Positions 63,543 to 64,000 of a stretch of 64,000 nt of DNA are shown here, piece after piece. Each line of letters opens with the position of its first letter. Within the stretch, counting starts at the first letter, position 1. The notes under the pieces were generated by a model. It did not search any database, was not told where the DNA came from, and worked only from the letters and a program-made list of their open reading frames with translations. The translations under genes were made by a program, and so were the position numbers. Source of the stretch: Bicyclus anynana (taxonomy: Eukaryota > Arthropoda > Insecta > Lepidoptera > Nymphalidae); assembly GCF_947172395.1 (NCBI RefSeq), contig NC_069097.1, positions 10,834,142 to 10,898,141 of the forward strand. Reading direction: 5' to 3'.

Positions 63543-64000
63543 TATCTAATTTGAAGCTTCGATGTACCTACTACAATAATAATCCATGCATTAGCGTGCC
63601 AGCAATTTAGACTTGGCCAAAGATAGTGAAGCACTTTGATGTAATATTGGTGCTCAAATATTATTATCGTCAATTTTATCTAATCGGGACACCCATAAAA
63701 CTTATCGTAGTTACTTAAAGTATTACATGACATGAGTGACACGAATTATTTCTAGTCCAAAATATTTTTCAGCACGCTATGATATCATTTACCGTCATCG
63801 TTTTTATAACAAAAACTATAGGAAAACTATTTATCTTAACATTAATGATGTTCTAAATATGTCGTTTTTAGAATTTTATCAGGTTAGCCGACGTCCCGCG
63901 GTTTTACATTAAATTTCATAAGAATAATATTCTATAACAAAAAGAGACCACTGTTGAAACTTTATAATGAGGAGCATGGGCTGACAAAATATTTTCATCC
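63543..64000. other. Intergenic, nothing recognised
   Basis: No gene or known repeat to the window end. Confidence 0.45.

Overview
The window reads as nuclear DNA from a moth or butterfly (Lepidoptera). It is AT-rich, has one recognisable host gene, and is packed with lepidopteran-type repeats: tRNA-headed SINEs, short helitron-like elements ending in CTAG/CTAA, RTE and jockey-like LINE tails, MITEs and BEL/Pao LTR retrotransposons. There are no bacterial operons, rRNA genes, CRISPR arrays or credible functional tRNA genes. The order assignment is an inference from repeat families and from the receptor gene.

Layout. 1-27 kb: an intergenic repeat field with SINE families called here SINE1 (1.2-13.5 kb), SINE2 and SINE3, helitron-like elements (HLEs), MITEs, perfect palindromes and 3'-truncated LINE tails. 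A diverged ~370 bp module with a TATA-like box, a short ORF and a splice-donor-like site is present twice (14.9-15.4 and 24.3-24.7 kb); an HLE splits the first copy at exactly the junction shown intact in the second. 27.0-36.0 kb: a full-length RTE-clade LINE (27015-35998, 11-bp target-site duplication) is split by a BEL/Pao element (28701-34531) with a 5-bp TSD and two 545-bp LTRs that read as identical. The frame arithmetic shows the RTE ORF was intact before the hit. The BEL element is internally deleted in the reverse transcriptase and integrase and is frameshifted. 36-46.6 kb: more LINE tails, SINEs and HLEs. 46.9-48.3 kb (minus): a single 460-codon exon for a rhodopsin-class peptide GPCR, best matched to insect short neuropeptide F receptors, with an upstream splice acceptor and a 17-codon uORF. 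48.4-53.5 kb: repeats and a LINE C-terminus. 53.5-60.4 kb (minus): an intact BEL/Pao element with identical 432-bp LTRs, a 5-bp TSD and one 1778-codon gag-pol ORF with all catalytic motifs visible. 60.4-64 kb: repeats, including a hAT-like non-autonomous element with a near-perfect 8-bp TSD.

How the parts work together. The mobile elements form donor-parasite sets. The intact BEL shows what an autonomous element of this superfamily needs, whereas the deleted BEL has young LTRs but no integrase core, implying mobilisation in trans. SINE1 shares its last ~75 bp with a jockey-like LINE family present in four copies. SINE2 copies have 9-11 bp TSDs and a TGA/ACG-rich tail resembling the 3' end of RTE fragments here. 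No novel host system was identified; the most informative material is the nested, datable transposon history and the duplicated promoter/first-exon-like module.
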